From: Gigaspora margarita
Taxonomy: Eukaryota > Glomeromycota > Glomeromycetes > Diversisporales > Gigasporaceae
DNA length: 64,000 nucleotides
Direction: 5' to 3'
Assembly (NCBI GenBank): GCA_009809945.1
Contig: WTPW01000314.1
Span: forward strand, 369,394 to 433,393
Each line of letters starts with the position of its first letter. The first letter of the stretch is position 1. Made by a program: the position numbers and the translations under genes. The notes under the pieces are model-generated. The model was not told where the DNA came from and did no database searches. It saw only the letters and a program-made list of their open reading frames with translations. This document shows positions 46,001-55,989 of the stretch, piece after piece.

Positions 46001-48441
46001 ACTCTAGAGTTGCACGGGTCTAGCGGCCACCTAACTGCAATTTCATTACCCCATTTCTTGTTATTTTGTACCTCACACAAGAGTGGATCATAGTAGATAC
46101 GCCAGACCAAGGGAGATAAAACCTCTCCCTGATCTATACTATCACCTGCTGTAATTTGGTTTGTTTCCGAATGCGGTTATAATTTCGAATTGTCTTTTTT
46201 GGTAGAGGTTTAAAATATATCTGCACAGATTTTTAGGCATCTTGATTCTTTTGAGTACTAGTTCTAGAGAGGACATGCTTACAGAATCAAAGGCTTTTTG
46301 CATATCCTGAAATAACACCCATGCTTCTTTTTGCTTTTCTTGGGCCTCTTCAGTTATACAATTCAAAATGTGAATTGGATCTTCAGTACTTTCTCCTGAA
46401 AGACCTGCGAAGTTCGGACCTTTCAGTATCCCTCTTTCTTTAAATATATGGTCTAGCCTTTGCATGATGACTTTATTTAGAATTTTTCTTAATGTTTCTA
46501 GCAGTACAATGGGGCGAACATTGTTCAAATTGAAATTCCACTCCTCCTTTTTTGGAATAGNATANAANAGACCCAGCTTCCATTTCATTGGTATNTTANC
46601 GCTAGTTAAACACTTCGACATTAGGTCGATGCAAAATTGCTTTGTAAACTTTCCAATATGTTTTAGAATTGGATACGTAATGCCTGAAATCCCAGGGCTG
46701 AAGTGTTTCGTGTTGTAGAAAGAGCGTGTTCCCATTCTGCTAGTGTGATTTTATTTGATACCTAGTTGTACCATTCTTATTCTATCTCTTCTCTGGGTTT
46801 GTACTGTTCTTTCCATACACCTCGCAGCTTATTAACGTTAAAGTTTCTTTTTCTGAATTGTTCGTTGAAATGTGTCTCTACTTTGTTTAGGACATCTTTT
46901 TCATTTGTGAATAGCCTAAAGTCATCTCCCGATTCCTCGCATACCCTGTCAATTTTGATTTTCCTGGTTGGCCTCTCTAAGATACTATTCAATATTAGTT
47001 TTTGATTTGTTACTGTTCTTTTATAGCGTTCTTCAATGCTTTCTCTAATTTTCTTCTTTGCTCTCAGCAGATTCATTTTCTTCCAAACAGTCTTAACCAA
47101 CTGTGCCAACTGCTCTAAATGCTCATATGTGTTAGTGGACCATATATCTGTATCGCCTTCAAAGCAGAATTCTTCATCTAGTTCTGACTTAATCATGGTC
47201 AGGACATCTTCCAATTCCACTTTGTCATCAGCATTTAGTACTTCTCCCATATTCTTTTTCCTTTTTCTGCAGAGCCTATTTAGCCGTTTGGACAATTTTC
47301 GCAAATCACAGTCATGATCTTCATTTGTTTCCTTAGATTTTGATGCCGTAAACCATTTCTTTGGCAACATTTTGTTTGCTGCTGTCCTTATACTTGACTC
47401 AAGCATATCCCATTCCAGATCTAAAATTTCTTGTGAAAAGGGATCCTTTTCTGTCCTGCCACCATTATTCGAAGAGGTTTTTCTTTTGTGGCACGCAGAC
47501 TTCAATATTTTATCTGTTCTTTTTGCGAAGGCAATCCAATCTTCCTCTATAATTTTCTCTGCATCTATGCAAATTTTTTTGCTTTTTGCCCTTCGCCTTT
47601 GCGCTTTACTTTGGTTGCTATAGTGTGCTCTGTAGACCAACCAAGCCAAAATTATATGATGGTCACTGTTTGAATACAGGTTCATATCCTGAATCTTACA
47701 CTTTATTAACTCAGTATGCCAGTTTTGTGACAACCAGATGTAGTCAATTTCAGAATCCTTATTTAGACCCTTACATGTCATCCTGCTAGAACCTATATCT
47801 GAGTGCGTATGGGTGTTTTTAAACCCTTTATCTACTAACTTCTGCAGGAGGCTTCTTCTTTTTAGCTCTGCTTGCGCTTTTTTACCATTTAATAAGGTGT
47901 TACTCGCTTCTGTATTAAAATCTCTCATGATCAGAACCTTTGCTTTGTCACTGCGTTGGACTTGCTCGATTCGACTAACTAATTTTTTGCAAAGTTCCTT
48001 CTCAACTTCTTGGTTATTAGGTGGAATATAAACAACGAAAAGATATCATATTTCATTTTTGAACACCAAATTCGCTTCGATCAGATATGATGACCATCTA
48101 AATACTCTGGCCAGATGTTTTTCAATTCTTTTGTGTATGATTAATGCTACACCGGACCCTTTTTTCTTTTCTTCTTCTGCTGATGCCCAAAAGCCTCTGT
48201 ATTTCTCTTCTTTCTTAATCAACCATTGACTCTCCTTTTCCTGAATGTTTGTTTCACATAGCCCGACAATGTCAATTTTTTTCCCTTTTGCAAAGTCCAA
48301 GAGGCTCTCAAGTTTGGTATTGTCTGATTTAATCCTGTTTATGTTGTAGAATGCTATTGTTACTAGGTTGTTTTTCCTCTCCTCCTCCTCCTCTCTGCAA
48401 CACACTTCTTCTGTGTTGCAGTATTTGTTAGAGATGCCCAA
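43005..48441 (-). pseudogene. LINE ORF2: APE endonuclease, reverse transcriptase, RNase H
   Basis: Starts MGISNKYCN at 48441, 8 bp after ORF1 stops and in another frame. Endonuclease: AFYNINRI, VGLCETNIQ, VVYIPPNN, LIMRDFNT (usual G of GDFN is R), SEIDYIWLSQ, NSDHHIILA. RT: SPGISGITYPILKHIGK, NNVRPIVLLETLRKILNK, VLFQDMQKAFDSVS, GEVLSPLVWRIYYDPLL, LAYADDTTWIAKSK (YADD catalytic box), ARFLGVWVSEK. RNase H keeps all four acidic positions: IYTDGSL, TRAELAAIGAAL, IYTDSANA, NEQADKLA. A C-terminal zinc knuckle follows (CIACKCEIEDLDHLASC). Lesions: stops at 48046-48048, 45057-45059, 45045-45047 and 44337-44339, plus frameshifts near 46740, 46165, 45825 and 45430. Scattered N bases may mask or mimic some of these. 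Confidence 0.85.
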
Positions 48442-48449
48442 GGCTACAA

Positions 48450-49772
48450 TTAGGAGCGATTTGCTCTGTACCTGATTTTTTCCCTTTCTCCATGGACATT
48501 TTCTTTTTGATGGGTGTAACTCTTTCTCTGTATGTGAAAATTTGGCCGTGCAGGATAATTGGACCTGTCTGATTCCTCTAAACGGGTCAGTCTATTGAGG
48601 ATTTCAATTAACAAATCTTTGTTATTTAGCTCTTCATGTAGTACAGGTACTTCTTTTCGAATTTCTTTGTTTTCTGCTTGTTGGATATAAGCTACGCCCG
48701 TTTTTGGTTCTTGTCTTCTTGCCGTACTTGTCATATTAACATTAATATCTTCTTGGGCCCAGGCAAGCTGTATGTATAAGTATTTGACCTTGGTTTTGAG
48801 AGCTTTACATCTGTCCTCTTCACTTTTGAATTCGACCAAAGCTGAGCCTCTTTGATATCCATTTCTGTTCTTGAAGATGTGTACCATCTTTGCATTAACA
48901 TGTTTTAAATGTCTCCATAAGATTACTTCNTTTGTGTTTTTTGGGAGACCACATAATTTTGCTGATATTTTCCGCCTTTCTCTGAGCAGATCCTTGCCTC
49001 TCTCTCCTACTGTAATGCGAGTTAGAGCTTCGTTGTTTTGTGGGAGTGCCCAAGTATTTTGGAGTTGAGTTGTTTTGCTAGGCAAGAGCCTCACCTCAAG
49101 CTCAAGCCTAAAGTAACCATTTCTGTTAAAGAATCTTTGAGAATTTTTAATTTGACCGAAGTTACTAATGAATTTGTACAGGTTGTCTGTTTTACCCTTT
49201 GCTGGCATGTCCCAAAACATGATTCGAGTTGTCCTATTTACTGTGTTTTGTGCTGGGACCCACTCTAAACTTGACGACCCCATCAATTCTTCTGTATTGA
49301 AACTAGCACTGCTGAGTACTGCTTTTCTTTTTTTTGATTTGGGATTAGCTTCATTTTTGAAACTCTCTTTAATTTCCTCTTTATAATTCGATATATTTTT
49401 TGGAGCATGAATTGACTCATAAATGTCATTTTCAAAAGGTACTATTGGCTTCTCATCTGCTATATTAGTGATACTGCTAAGTTGCTCCTTGATACCATAA
49501 TCTGTACATCCTACTTCAGACAGAACAAGGAGCATTTTCTGTTTTTCTAATAATTCTTGTTCTTTTTCCTGTGCCTTTCTTATTTCCCNTTCATCTTTTT
49601 CTTNGTTTAAGCNAACTTCTTTTTCTCNTTCCTCTTTTTCTTTGTTTAAGAGAATTTNCTTTTNTTTANCTACTGACTCTTCGTATAAACGCTTTTGTTT
49701 TTGAATTTCAACATCTTGAAGCTCTATAATTCTTAGAACTGCTGACTCAACAATTGGGTGCGCAATGTTCAT
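48450..49772 (-). CDS. LINE ORF1 protein, coiled coil plus RRM-like domains
   Basis: A 440-residue open frame starting MNIAHPIVESAVLRIIELQD. Residues 1-90 are charged and heptad-like (coiled coil, LNKEKEE), as in trimerising ORF1 proteins. Around residues 185-240 TTRIMFWDMPAKGKTDNLYK and YFRLELEV look like one RRM. Around residues 270-345 AKLCGLPKNT, MVHIFKNRNGYQRGSALVEF and DRCKAL look like a second RRM (RNP2/RNP1 positions). The tail is basic. ORF1 proteins bind element RNA for retrotransposition. The frame upstream also reads as protein-like (HPERHSALRYKTDSKAQEAF) without a clear ATG, so the true start may lie further 5'. About nine ambiguous bases fall in it. Confidence 0.78.
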   Translation of the reverse strand: MNIAHPIVESAVLRIIELQDVEIQKQKRLYEESVXKXKXILLNKEKEEXEKEVXLNXEKDEXEIRKAQEKEQELLEKQKMLLVLSEVGCTDYGIKEQLSSITNIADEKPIVPFENDIYESIHAPKNISNYKEEIKESFKNEANPKSKKRKAVLSSASFNTEELMGSSSLEWVPAQNTVNRTTRIMFWDMPAKGKTDNLYKFISNFGQIKNSQRFFNRNGYFRLELEVRLLPSKTTQLQNTWALPQNNEALTRITVGERGKDLLRERRKISAKLCGLPKNTXEVILWRHLKHVNAKMVHIFKNRNGYQRGSALVEFKSEEDRCKALKTKVKYLYIQLAWAQEDINVNMTSTARRQEPKTGVAYIQQAENKEIRKEVPVLHEELNNKDLLIEILNRLTRLEESDRSNYPARPNFHIQRKSYTHQKENVHGEREKIRYRANRS

Positions 49773-49774
49773 AA

Positions 49775-50299
49775 ATTTGATAACAAATGCTTCCTGTGCT
49801 TTGCTATCTGTTTTATATCGTAAGGCTGAATGGCGTTCAGGATGTGGTCAGCAGGGTTGCTCAAAAAATCTTTAACTGCATCTAATTGTGTAGTGATTAT
49901 CTCCATCTGTATCTAGAATATTCTTTTAATCTTGATTATAAGATCTACAATAAAACGGGCATGTGTTTTATGATCACGTATATGTTGTTTACTCGATCGC
50001 TTTGTTTACTATTGCATAGTGTTTGTTTGTTTATAGCTAATCTGCACTACAGGGTGTCATTGAGGCCCCAAAATTTTCAAAAGTGCAAACAAATTTTTCC
50101 AAAAAGTTCGTTTTTCTGAGTTTTGTCTACAGATTTACCAATCTGAATAATTTCGTTCTATCTAACTCCTGTTATAATTAAGCTCCAAGCTTTTTCTCTT
50201 ATGCTTGTTTGTTTTGTTTGTTAGTGACTTAAGCTTTAGATTTTGCCATTTCTTCTTGATCAGGTGTGGTCGTGAGGATCAGCAGAAAGAGTTTTGCAT
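49775..50299 (-). other. LINE 5' leader
   Basis: About 525 bp between the 5' target duplication and ORF1. It has no upstream ORF of note except the possible N-terminal extension of ORF1 (49775-49850). An internal promoter would be expected here for an active LINE, but I see no element I can name. Confidence 0.5.
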
Positions 50300-50316
50300 A
50301 ATCAGAATGCAAAATC

Positions 50317-50950
50317 AGATGTAATATGAAATCAAACTAAAATAGCTATTTTTTAAAAAATTATCCTAACTTAAAATTTTGACTATTAAACTACAATTTT
50401 TTTTAACAAAAAAAATTCTTTGTAAAATTTTGGATTAGAAGTTATCTAATTACTGCCTTTACTAAATTCTAATCCTCATCTTAATCTTGCTAATATTTGT
50501 TTTGTTTTGTTTTTTCCTTTTAAGCAGTTTAATAGCCAACTCTTTATTAAAATATTTATTATATAAATTCAAAAAATATAGTGTTTTAATGGTTCTATTT
50601 TTCAAGAATGCAAAATGCAACCTGCTATACTAATTCGATGGTATATCAAACTAACAGACATTATCAAACAGTCTAATTTTAAAGCCTTCTTCGTCAAGCT
50701 TCTTAAGTAAAAGAATTTTAAAGAAAAACAAATTTATAGAAAAAGTGGAAGTTAAATAGGAGTATAACCTAAACTACCTAAATGAAAACCCAAGTAAAGT
50801 AAAAAATAAAATAAAAAAATAAAGAAAAAAGCAAAAATTAGATTAAATAATAGTACTAATTGTGCCTAAGATCAATTTAAAAAATTATATACTATGCAAT
50901 ATAATTGCTTAGTATTATATGTACAATAAAAAAATATATATATAAAATAC
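50317..50950. other. Right part of the MITE split by the LINE, then AT-rich DNA
   Basis: 50317-50470 (AGATGTAATATG, CTTAAAATTTTGACTATTAA, ACAAAAAAAATTCTTTGTAAA, TTTGGATTAGAAG) matches the interior of the MITE at 55535-55885. Its left part is 42660-42746. From about 50500 only AT-rich DNA is seen. Confidence 0.5.
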
Positions 50951-50959
50951 TGTTATAGT

Positions 50960-51426
50960 AGGGCCTGAAATATATAGAGAAAAGTAGGGGTTTAGTTTGC
51001 TTATTTTTAGCCTTTTTTGTGCAGATTATTTCTTTTTATAGTAATTAGTTTGCTTATTTTGCTATTTTCTTGCAGATCATTCTATATTTGGGGTCGTCTA
51101 AAGCCAGGTGCATTCACGTGATCAGAAGCCAATCAAATCGTAGCATTTGATCTTTACGGATCAGCCCGACGAGACAAAAACAAAGAAAAAAAGTGAAAAA
51201 TGCTGAAAATAAAAGAAACGAGTGTCTAAACCTGTCTAAAAGCATTAATAAAAAATGTCGGGAAGACAATTTTACTTATAAACTAGGTCTAACCCTAACT
51301 CCTAACTGACCCTTACCCTAATTTTAATTAAATAATCAAAAACATATAAACGCACCTGGCTTTAGCCATCCCCTATATTTGGTAATTTTTGTAAATTTTA
51401 CTCTTCTGTATATATTCTAGGGTCCT
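50960..51426. repeat. AGGACCC-family A MITE carrying a nested MITE
   Basis: Left end AGGGCCTGAAATATATAG, right end the inverse of AGGACCCTAGAATATATAC. The interior TTTGCTTATTTTTAGCC matches the copy at 14601-14780. Flanking 8-mers GTTATAGT and GTTATATA agree at 6 of 8. It is longer than usual because of the insertion at 51090-51372. Confidence 0.7.
51090..51372. repeat. MITE with CTAAAGCCAGGTGC ends inside another MITE
   Basis: Perfect 14-bp inverted CTAAAGCCAGGTGC (51098-51111) and GCACCTGGCTTTAG (51352-51365), extended by GGGG/CCCC outside. CTATATTT is duplicated at 51082-51089 and 51373-51380 (8 bp). The interior contains ACCCTAACTCCTAACTGACC. Confidence 0.75.
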
Positions 51427-51658
51427 GTTATATATATAGAATATAAAGAAAAAAGAAAAATCAAATCTATTTCTAAAAGAATATTCTAGAAAAAATTTTG
51501 TTTCACGTTTTCTTCAAATATCTATGTTCTGAATTTTGCTTGTGACTTAATCCAATTTGGAAGTCACATTTTCAATTTGAACAAGTAAGGGGGCATCCAT
51601 AAATTATGTTATGCTTGAGGGGGGGTACCCCAAAATATAACGATTTTGCAATATGTAG

Positions 51659-52068
51659 CAGTGTTGGCACATGACCAGGTCATAACAGGTCATATCAAAA
51701 TTTAATTAGTGAGATTATATGATTGTAGTTATATAATTTTATTAATTAAACTTGGTGATATAATCTGTATGACTTAGTTATATGATCTCAGTAATTAAAC
51801 TTAGTGATATGACCTGTTATGACATGGTTATATGACTTTATTGTGATATGACCTGTATGACCTAGGTCATACAGGTCATATCACAATAAAGTTATATAAC
51901 CAGGTCATAACAGGTCATATCACTAAGTTTAATTACTGAGATCATATAACTAAGTCATACAGATTATATCACCAAGTTTAATTAATAAAATTATATAACT
52001 ACAATCATATAATCTCACTAATTAAATTTTGATATGACCTGTTATGACCTGGTCATGTGCCAACACTG
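51659..52068. mobile_element. hAT-type near-perfect palindromic MITE, 410 bp
   Basis: Starts CAGTGTTGGCACATGACC and ends with the exact inverse. The arms remain near identical to the centre (GACCTAGGTC near 51858-51867), so both strands fold completely. A perfect 8-bp duplication ATATGTAG lies at 51651-51658 and 52069-52076. CAGTG termini with 8-bp duplications are typical of hAT elements. The ATGACCTG / CAGGTCAT word recurs throughout. Confidence 0.85.
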
Positions 52069-52109
52069 ATATGTAGAGGGGGGTCCCCCCCAACATAACG
52101 CAATTTTTT

Positions 52110-52410
52110 TCTAAAAATTTGTCTAAAACTTGATCCAGTAGTTCAAATTGGATTATTTTGGTACCATTCGAATCATCTCGAGGAGAGGATTCGAATGGTA
52201 CCAATTTCATTTGATTTGGATCACTGGATCACGTTTTATTAACGAAATACTATTGGTTATTATGGTTTCTTATAAAATTATTATAAAATCAATAGTATTT
52301 CGTTAATAAAACGTGATCCAGTGATCCATTTTGGTACCATTGGATTCGTCTCATAGAGACGAAACGAATGGTACCAAAATCATCCAGATTGGATCACTGG
52401 GTCATAATAT
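52110..52410. repeat. Palindrome with CTC-hairpin modules (third locus)
   Basis: Left module ATCCAGTAGTTCAAATTGGA, TTTTGGTACCATTCGAATC, CTCGAGGAG; right module the inverse with CGTCTCATAGAGACG (52347-52361). The centre is a near-perfect hairpin of AAAACGTGATCCAGTGATCC with ATTAACGAAATACTATTG. Confidence 0.7.
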
Positions 52411-52534
52411 ATTCAAGTTTTTGTAAAATTATATATATAAACATACGGATTTTTAAAAATTTTTTTATATAGTAGAGGGGGGTCAAGAGCTACTATGTAG
52501 GGGTACATAACGTTTCTTATGGATGCCTCCTAAA

Positions 52535-53035
52535 TATATTGATCTTTTGAAGGGGATAAACCAAATTATCTACTTTTGTCAAAATTTTTAAAGAGCCAAA
52601 GGGTACCAGGAGGGTACCAAAATATAAAGAGTTTAAAAGTGTTATGCTATATAGAATAAATATCTAACCAAGTACCTATTTCTGTTTATATATCTATAAG
52701 TCTAACAAAGCTTTAGGTTGTTGTGCCTGCTACTTTTTTGCTTAGTAGCACTAGAGTTTTCTGCTAGAAGGCCTCTCTTATAAGTGTTTAAAATTTTTTT
52801 AACTCTGTTTTAGCTACAACCAAATATACAATGATTAGCCATGAGTTGCTGCTGCTCCTAGTAGAGTTTTGTTGCATATTAATATATTAACTATATAGTT
52901 CTCATAGGTTAGCTTTCTTGAAATTTTGGTACAAGAGATTTTGATGACCTATATTTGTTTTGTTTCGATTAATATAAAATTAAAACAAACAAAATAATTG
53001 GTCAATTAGTAAGAGCAATGCATCACAATAGTAAT
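52535..53035. other. AT-rich spacer
   Basis: No feature beyond a doubled GGGTACCAGGAGGGTACC at about 52601-52618. Confidence 0.45.
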
Positions 53036-53039
53036 AAAA

Positions 53040-53610
53040 AATAAATGTCTTTATAATATTATAGTTAATTTTCTTTGTAAAAATGTTTATTAAAAACTTT
53101 TCTAAGTATAAGTATATTTTTTATATGTTTTTGGGTATGTTAGTCTAAGAAAACTGCTTTTATATTTCTAAGTAAATTTGTAAAAAGGATAAAGAAGAAT
53201 TAGAATCTCAATATTTAGATAGTTGGTCAAGAATTATAAAGTTATAGTTAATTTTCTTTGTAAAACCATTTATCAAAATTCTTTTCTATCTTTTTGGTTA
53301 TGTTAGTCAAAGAAAACTGCTTCTATGCTTTATGTAACCTTGTAAAAGGAACTAAAAAAGGTTAAAATCACAGTTTTTAGATTATTTAGTCAAGAGCTCA
53401 TGAAGTTATAGTTAATGTTTTTATAAAAATATTTGTTAAAATTTTTTTAAGTATAAGTATATTTGGTATATCAGTTTTGGGCATATTAAAAAAAATTGCT
53501 ATTGTATTTCTAAATAAACTTGTAGAAGGGATCAAAAAAAATTAAATTTCAAGTTTTAAATTATTTGGTCAAGAACTTAGAATTATAGTCATTTTTTTTG
53601 CAAAAATATA
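53040..53610. repeat. Degenerate tandem repeat, three units of 160-190 bp
   Basis: Units with TTTTGGGTATGTTAGTCTAA, AAAACTGCTTTTAT and GGTCAAGAATTAT start near 53129, 53291 and 53483. A single related unit lies at 42560-42670. Confidence 0.6.
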
Positions 53611-53614
53611 AGGC

Positions 53615-54225
53615 ATGGGTATCTAGTTTCAGAGATTAACCTATTTCTATAGATTTTATATTTTATCTATTTACTATTAGCCAATAAATTAAATTTGTAT
53701 ATAAAATAAGATTAAAGCTTGTTATATACTTTATATATATATATAAATATATTCTAAAAGTATTTATTTTTTTTACATAAGAAATTTATTTTTTCTTATT
53801 ATTTATTCCAAAATACTTTCTTTTATAATAATGAAACTAATTTTTAACATTAACTTTTTAATTAAAAAAAATCAAAAAAATATATACTTAATGATTTTAA
53901 ATATAATTATGAACTTGCCAGTTTGTAAAATACAGGTTTTGCACATGTTTTATTATATTTTTTTCTAGAGTATTTGTTATAAAATTATAGTTTTTTTCAT
54001 TTTGCTATAATTTGTTAAATAAAACTTAAATAACCCAAAGGTCCTACAATCATTTCTATAATACTGTACCTAGTACAATATAAACTTAAATTAATTTTCT
54101 TAAAAAAATTCTTGTATTTACAATGCAAATTTTATTTTTTTTAGATAATAATATATAAAATGAACTGAGTAATATCTTAAAAACAGGATATAGCTACATC
54201 AAGCAGCTATTTAGACAGCTTTAAA
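53615..54225. other. AT-rich stretch, nothing recognised
   Basis: Homopolymer and TATA-rich DNA without frames or repeat partners. Confidence 0.45.
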
Positions 54226-54229
54226 TTTT

Positions 54230-54560
54230 CTTAAAATACAAAGAATTAGTTCAAGTTTATCTTTAAGTATTTGTAGAGTTGCTCTTAATTATAGTATTGC
54301 TAAACAAATACTGCATAATGCTGTATTTAGAGATAGTGCACCAAAATGCCCAGGTTCCTCTATAGTACTTACATCTAAAGAAGAAAATAAATTAGTTGAA
54401 TATTGTTTAAATATGCAATAAATTGGGTTTGGACTTACTAAACTAGTAGTAAATATAATGATTGTATAGATTCTTGAATTAAAAAATAAAAAACATTTAA
54501 TGAAAAAGAGTTCTAGTAAAAAATTGTAAAACCAATTATGCATAATCATTTACAACTTTC
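54230..54560 (+). pseudogene. Pogo/CENP-B-type transposase N-terminal fragment
   Basis: Plus-strand peptide VALNYSIAKQILHNAVFRDS, GSSIVLTSKEENKLVEYCLN, IGFGLTKLVVNIM, KKSSSKKL across three stops. The order (psq-like helix, G-x-x-LT-x-EEE-x-LV-Y, then GFGLTK) matches the HTH region of pogo/Fot/Tigger transposases. The catalytic DDE part is not present in the following DNA. Confidence 0.6.
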
Positions 54561-54599
54561 TTAATATTCTTAGAAACTTTCTAAAACATGTACAGGTTT

Positions 54600-55430
54600 A
54601 ATAAATACATAAAGGATAGATATCAGGATACCTTAATATCCTGATATCTATCCTTTATATATCTGTTTATAATCTGTTTTGCTACGATTATTTGGCAGAT
54701 CTATGGCAACATAAAAGATGAATACTGGTACAACATAAAAGATAAATATCGGTTAACTAAAGGTTATGTATTAAAATCCTGATATTGATCTTTTATATAG
54801 AGATAAAAGATGAATATCAGTATAATAAGGTATAAATATCAGCTAACTAAAGTGTATACTTTAATATCCTGATATCGATCTTTTATAATATAATTACATA
54901 TTTGTTTTGCCACAATTATTTGGTGGATATATGGTAATATAAAAAATGAATACCAGTACAATATAAAAGATAAATATTGGTTGACTAAAAGAGTATATTT
55001 TAACATCCTGATATCGATCTTTTATATTATAATTATATGTTTGTTTAGCTACAAGTATATGGCAGATTTATTGCAAAATAAAAGTTGAATACCAGTATAT
55101 ACAAGAGTGAATATCAGTTAACTAAGGAGTATATTTTAATATCCTGATATTGATCTTTTATAATATAATTATATATATGTTTTGCTATGATTATTTGGCA
55201 GATTTATGGCAACATAAAAGTTGAATACCAGCATATACAAGGGTGAATATCGATTAACTAAAGGGTATATTTTAACATCCCAATATCAATCTTTTATAAT
55301 ATAATTATATATCTGTTTTGCCACGATTATTTGGCAGATCTATGGCAACATAAAAGTTGAATCCCGATATATACAAGAGTGAATATCAGTTAACTAATGG
55401 GTATATTTTAATATCCTGATATCTATTTTG
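54600..55430. repeat. 135-bp tandem satellite, about 6 units
   Basis: TATCCTGATAT(C/T)GATCTTTTATA-type words recur near 54647, 54776, 54862, 55007, 55140, 55277 and 55410. Each is followed by TTTGTTTTGCCACGATTATTT, GGCAGATCTATGGCAACATA and a GAATATCAGTTAACTAA block. The first unit has an extra TATCAGGATA...TATCCTGATA hairpin. Confidence 0.75.
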
Positions 55431-55534
55431 TAAATTCTTTTTTTTTTGCTAGATAATATTATAGATGAACATTAATATAATTAAAATAAATAGTATTTTA
55501 TTTTTATTCAGTTCCGGTATATAATTAAGAAATT

Positions 55535-55885
55535 TACTATTTATCACCACTAGTGATCATCAACAGTAGTTAATTTGCCAATTAAAATTTAGAATCAGGT
55601 GTAACATGTAGATCAATTTTGTGTAACAAAAACAAAAAATTTGAAAAATTGCTAAAATTGCTTCTAATCTAAAATTTTGTCTATAAAACTACTTTTTTTT
55701 ATGCAAAAAAAATTTCTTGCTATATTTTACTGTATATAAAGCTCTATTCTAATCTCTAACCTTTACCCTTACCCTAATATTAAAAGGATTTAATTTTATT
55801 TAATACAAACTATTTGTTTTGTTTATATTGTTTATACATTGTAGATTACTAGTAATAATTACCACAGGTAAATTAAAGTATTTTT
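55535..55885. repeat. MITE of the telomere-like-core family, inverted copy
   Basis: Ends TTTATCACCACTAGTGATC and the inverse-like GATTACTAGTAATAATTACC. The interior is TCAGGTGTAACATG, TGCTTCTAATCTAAAATTTTG, GCAAAAAAAATTTCTTGC and CTTTACCCTTACCCTAA. It is close to 85-408 and 3830-4158 in inner order. Confidence 0.55.
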
Positions 55886-55989
55886 ATATAATTAAAAAGT
55901 GTTATATTTTAAATTTTATTATCTAATACAAATATTATATGCAAGAAATTAATAGCTAAATAAATACATCATATAAATTAATATATTAA

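Larger units (their letters stand above)
42747..50299 (-). mobile_element. Full-length non-LTR retrotransposon (APE, RT, RNase H)
   Basis: 7.55-kb LINE on the minus strand. It is bracketed by a perfect 17-bp target duplication (AATCAGAATGCAAAATC at 42730-42746 and 50300-50316). It ends in a 32-base poly(A), seen as T at 42747-42778. In order it has a 5' leader of about 0.5 kb, ORF1 (RRM-like), ORF2 (APE endonuclease, RT, RNase H, CCHC), and a 3' UTR of about 225 bp ending CAGGATTGCC before the tail. Length, tail and duplication show a complete insertion by target-primed reverse transcription. It landed inside a MITE of the 55535-55885 family, whose remainder continues at 50317. RNase H after RT suggests the I/Tad-like group; the clade is not certain. 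Confidence 0.88.
51589..52530. mobile_element. ISL2EU-like DNA-transposon shell with two nested palindromes
   Basis: The left end GGGGGCATCCATAAATTATG and the right end, inverse of GGAGGCATCCATAAGAAACG, resemble the GGGG-CATCCATAAATTACG termini I recall for IS4EU/ISL2EU elements. The 942-bp body holds no transposase: it consists of a hAT-like palindrome (51659-52068), a CTC-hairpin palindrome (52110-52410) and G-rich runs (GGGGGGGTACCCC; GGGGGGTCAAG). Confidence 0.6.

Noticed and set aside
43330-48031. Many plus-strand frames of 60-110 codons
   Set aside because: Antisense shadows of the LINE ORF2 on the minus strand.
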